NCBI GenBank assembly: GCA_031290635.1
Contig: JAITNE010000119.1
Span: 1 to 7,266, forward strand
Direction of reading: 5' to 3'
DNA length: 7,266 nt
Origin: Tannerella sp.
Lineage (GTDB): Bacteria > Bacteroidota > Bacteroidia > Bacteroidales > Tannerellaceae
Shown here: positions 6,457-7,266 of the stretch, in pieces
Position numbering within the stretch: position 1 is the first letter of the stretch
Layout: each line of letters opens with the position of its first letter
Notes under the pieces: generated by a model
Database searches by the model: none
Told to the model about the DNA's origin: nothing
The model's input: only the letters and a program-made list of their open reading frames with translations
Program-made: the position numbers and the translations under genes

Positions 6457-7074
6457 ATGTTGAAAGAAATATTGTCAATATCCGGTAAACCCGGTCTGTA
6501 CAGGCTCGTTTCCAAGGCTAAAAACCTTCTGGTAGTCGAGTCAATCGCCGACAAGAAGCGTGTCCCCGCTTATGCGCACGACAGAGTCATCACTCTGGCC
6601 GACGTCTCCATCTATTCCGAAGAAGGCGACGCGTCGATTGTGGAAGCCCTCACCGGAATCCGCGACAAAGAAGGCGGAAAGCAGATATCCTTCGACTTCC
6701 GGAAAGCCTCCAGCGAAGAGTTGCATGAGTACTTCGCAGCAGTAATGCCCACATTCGACCGCGCGAAGGTCTATCCTACCGACATCAAGAAGATACTCAA
6801 GTGGTACAACATCCTGGTAACGGCCGGCATAACCGAATACGCGCCGAAAGTCCCTGCCGCACCCGTTTCGGAGGAAGCAACATCCGAAGAAGAAGCGGTT
6901 TCGGAAGAAAAGGAAGCCAAAAAGCCGGCAGCCGCCAAAGCCGTAAGCGCCACGAAGTCCGGCAAGCGCAAGGACACGTCCGCAACATCATCCAAAGCCA
7001 CCACAAAGGTCAAATCCACGCCCAAACCCTCAGCACCAAAGAAGAGTGTCGTCGGCGCCAAGCGTGGCGGATAA
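6457..7074 (+). CDS. DUF5606 domain protein with acidic-then-basic low-complexity tail
   Basis: A 205-residue, apparently cytoplasmic protein without a signal peptide or membrane span. Residues 1-128 match the DUF5606 domain, which I know as a Bacteroidetes family of unknown function: MLKEILSISGKPGLYRL at the start, then NLLVVESIADKKRVPA (23-38), VITLADVSIYSEEG (44-57), SFDFRKASSEELHEYF (78-93) and VYPTDIKKILKWYNIL (105-120). The tail has two opposite halves. About 139-153 holds eight Glu and one Lys. About 155-205 holds fifteen Lys/Arg and a single Asp in an Ala/Ser/Thr/Pro background, like histone H1-type or nucleic-acid-binding tails. The tail suggests, but does not show, contact with DNA, RNA or ribosomes. 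It has its own promoter after sdhB and is followed by a terminator. No link to fumarate reductase is implied beyond position. Confidence 0.88.
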   Translation: MLKEILSISGKPGLYRLVSKAKNLLVVESIADKKRVPAYAHDRVITLADVSIYSEEGDASIVEALTGIRDKEGGKQISFDFRKASSEELHEYFAAVMPTFDRAKVYPTDIKKILKWYNILVTAGITEYAPKVPAAPVSEEATSEEEAVSEEKEAKKPAAAKAVSATKSGKRKDTSATSSKATTKVKSTPKPSAPKKSVVGAKRGG

Positions 7075-7118
7075 AAAAGCCATCCGTGAGGAGGCATATT
7101 AGTTATTAATATATTATG

Positions 7119-7156
7119 TGGTTATTGTTGTTTTATAAAATTTTCAACAATAACCA
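7119..7156. other. Perfect 12-bp inverted repeat, A/T-rich stem-loop
   Basis: TGGTTATTGTTG (7119-7130) and CAACAATAACCA (7145-7156) are exact reverse complements around a 14-nt loop that itself contains the palindrome TTTTATAAAA. It begins 44 nt after the DUF5606 stop and ends 2 nt before the intrinsic terminator stem. It lacks a T run of its own, so it is more likely a 3' end stabilising structure, a protein-binding site or a helper hairpin than a terminator alone. Confidence 0.75.
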
Positions 7157-7158
7157 TT

Positions 7159-7190
7159 GAGCGGGACAGGTGAGACTTCCCGCTCTTTTT
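7159..7190 (+). terminator. Rho-independent terminator after the DUF5606 gene
   Basis: The 8-bp G/C-rich stem GAGCGGGA (7159-7166) pairs perfectly with TCCCGCTC (7178-7185) around an 11-nt loop and is followed at once by five T. The U run is only on the plus-strand side, so it works for the rightward genes. It probably ends both the DUF5606 transcript and read-through from sdhCAB. Confidence 0.9.
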
Positions 7191-7234
7191 ATTTAGCAGG
7201 ATGGAGGCACGCAGCCGACGCAAGGATATTTCTC

Positions 7235-7260
7235 CACGGATTACACGGATTACACGGATT
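7235..7260. repeat. 9-bp tandem repeat (CACGGATTA), nearly three units
   Basis: CACGGATTA occurs at 7235-7243 and 7244-7252, and CACGGATT at 7253-7260. The period is 9 bp with no mismatch. It lies in the non-coding stretch after the terminator; 7191-7234 shows no feature I can name. The repeat stops 6 nt before the window edge. Confidence 0.85.
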
Positions 7261-7266
7261 CAAAGC

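Noticed and set aside
6015..6554. Open minus-strand frame of 179 residues across the end of sdhB and the start of the DUF5606 gene
   Set aside because: It lies antisense to two well-supported genes and the promoter between them, and its product resembles nothing I know.

Overview
The window looks like chromosome from a member of the Bacteroidales (Bacteroides/Prevotella/Muribaculaceae-like; I cannot place the genus). Three things support this. Promoter candidates match the Bacteroidetes -7 element TAnnTTTG. The leaders are A/T-rich and show no convincing Shine-Dalgarno sequence before any start. The gene content also fits: a C-A-B ordered fumarate reductase/succinate dehydrogenase, a DUF5606 protein, a GH106-like lipoprotein and an RsmI-like short methyltransferase.

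Left half (1-2769, all minus strand). Read in the direction of transcription, the genes are: an RsmI-like SAM-dependent methyltransferase; a left-handed beta-helix sugar N-acetyltransferase of the WbpD/WlbB type; a secreted alpha/beta-hydrolase esterase; and the first 167 codons of a GH106-like lipoprotein glycosidase that runs off the left edge. Gaps are 11, 26 and 45 nt, there is no visible internal terminator, and the only promoter candidate lies upstream of the methyltransferase, so they may form one transcript. The last two genes look like part of a polysaccharide-degradation locus. The first two look like housekeeping and surface-glycan functions.

Centre (2770-2967). This is a divergent intergenic region of about 200 bp with two outward-facing -7 elements and a degenerate 9-bp repeat tract between them.

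Right half (2968-7074, plus strand). A tight operon encodes the three-subunit succinate:quinone oxidoreductase/fumarate reductase (cytochrome b, flavoprotein, iron-sulfur protein). In an anaerobic Bacteroidales cell it would mainly reduce fumarate to succinate with menaquinol. It is followed by a DUF5606 gene with its own promoter, whose -33 element overlaps the sdhB stop codon. The region ends in a stem-loop plus a strong intrinsic terminator, which probably serves both transcription units.

The most unusual content is intergenic. Two arrays of a 7-bp unit (ATTAGAA) sit at consecutive gene junctions on the minus strand. One of them encodes the end and stop codon of the upstream gene. Because 7 is not a multiple of 3, these arrays carry stop codons in all six frames. 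A second, 9-bp repeat class (CACGGATTA-like) appears at the right edge and, in degenerate form, in the divergent promoter region. I see no CRISPR array, tRNA, rRNA, insertion sequence or defence system, and I found no convincing novel multi-gene system.
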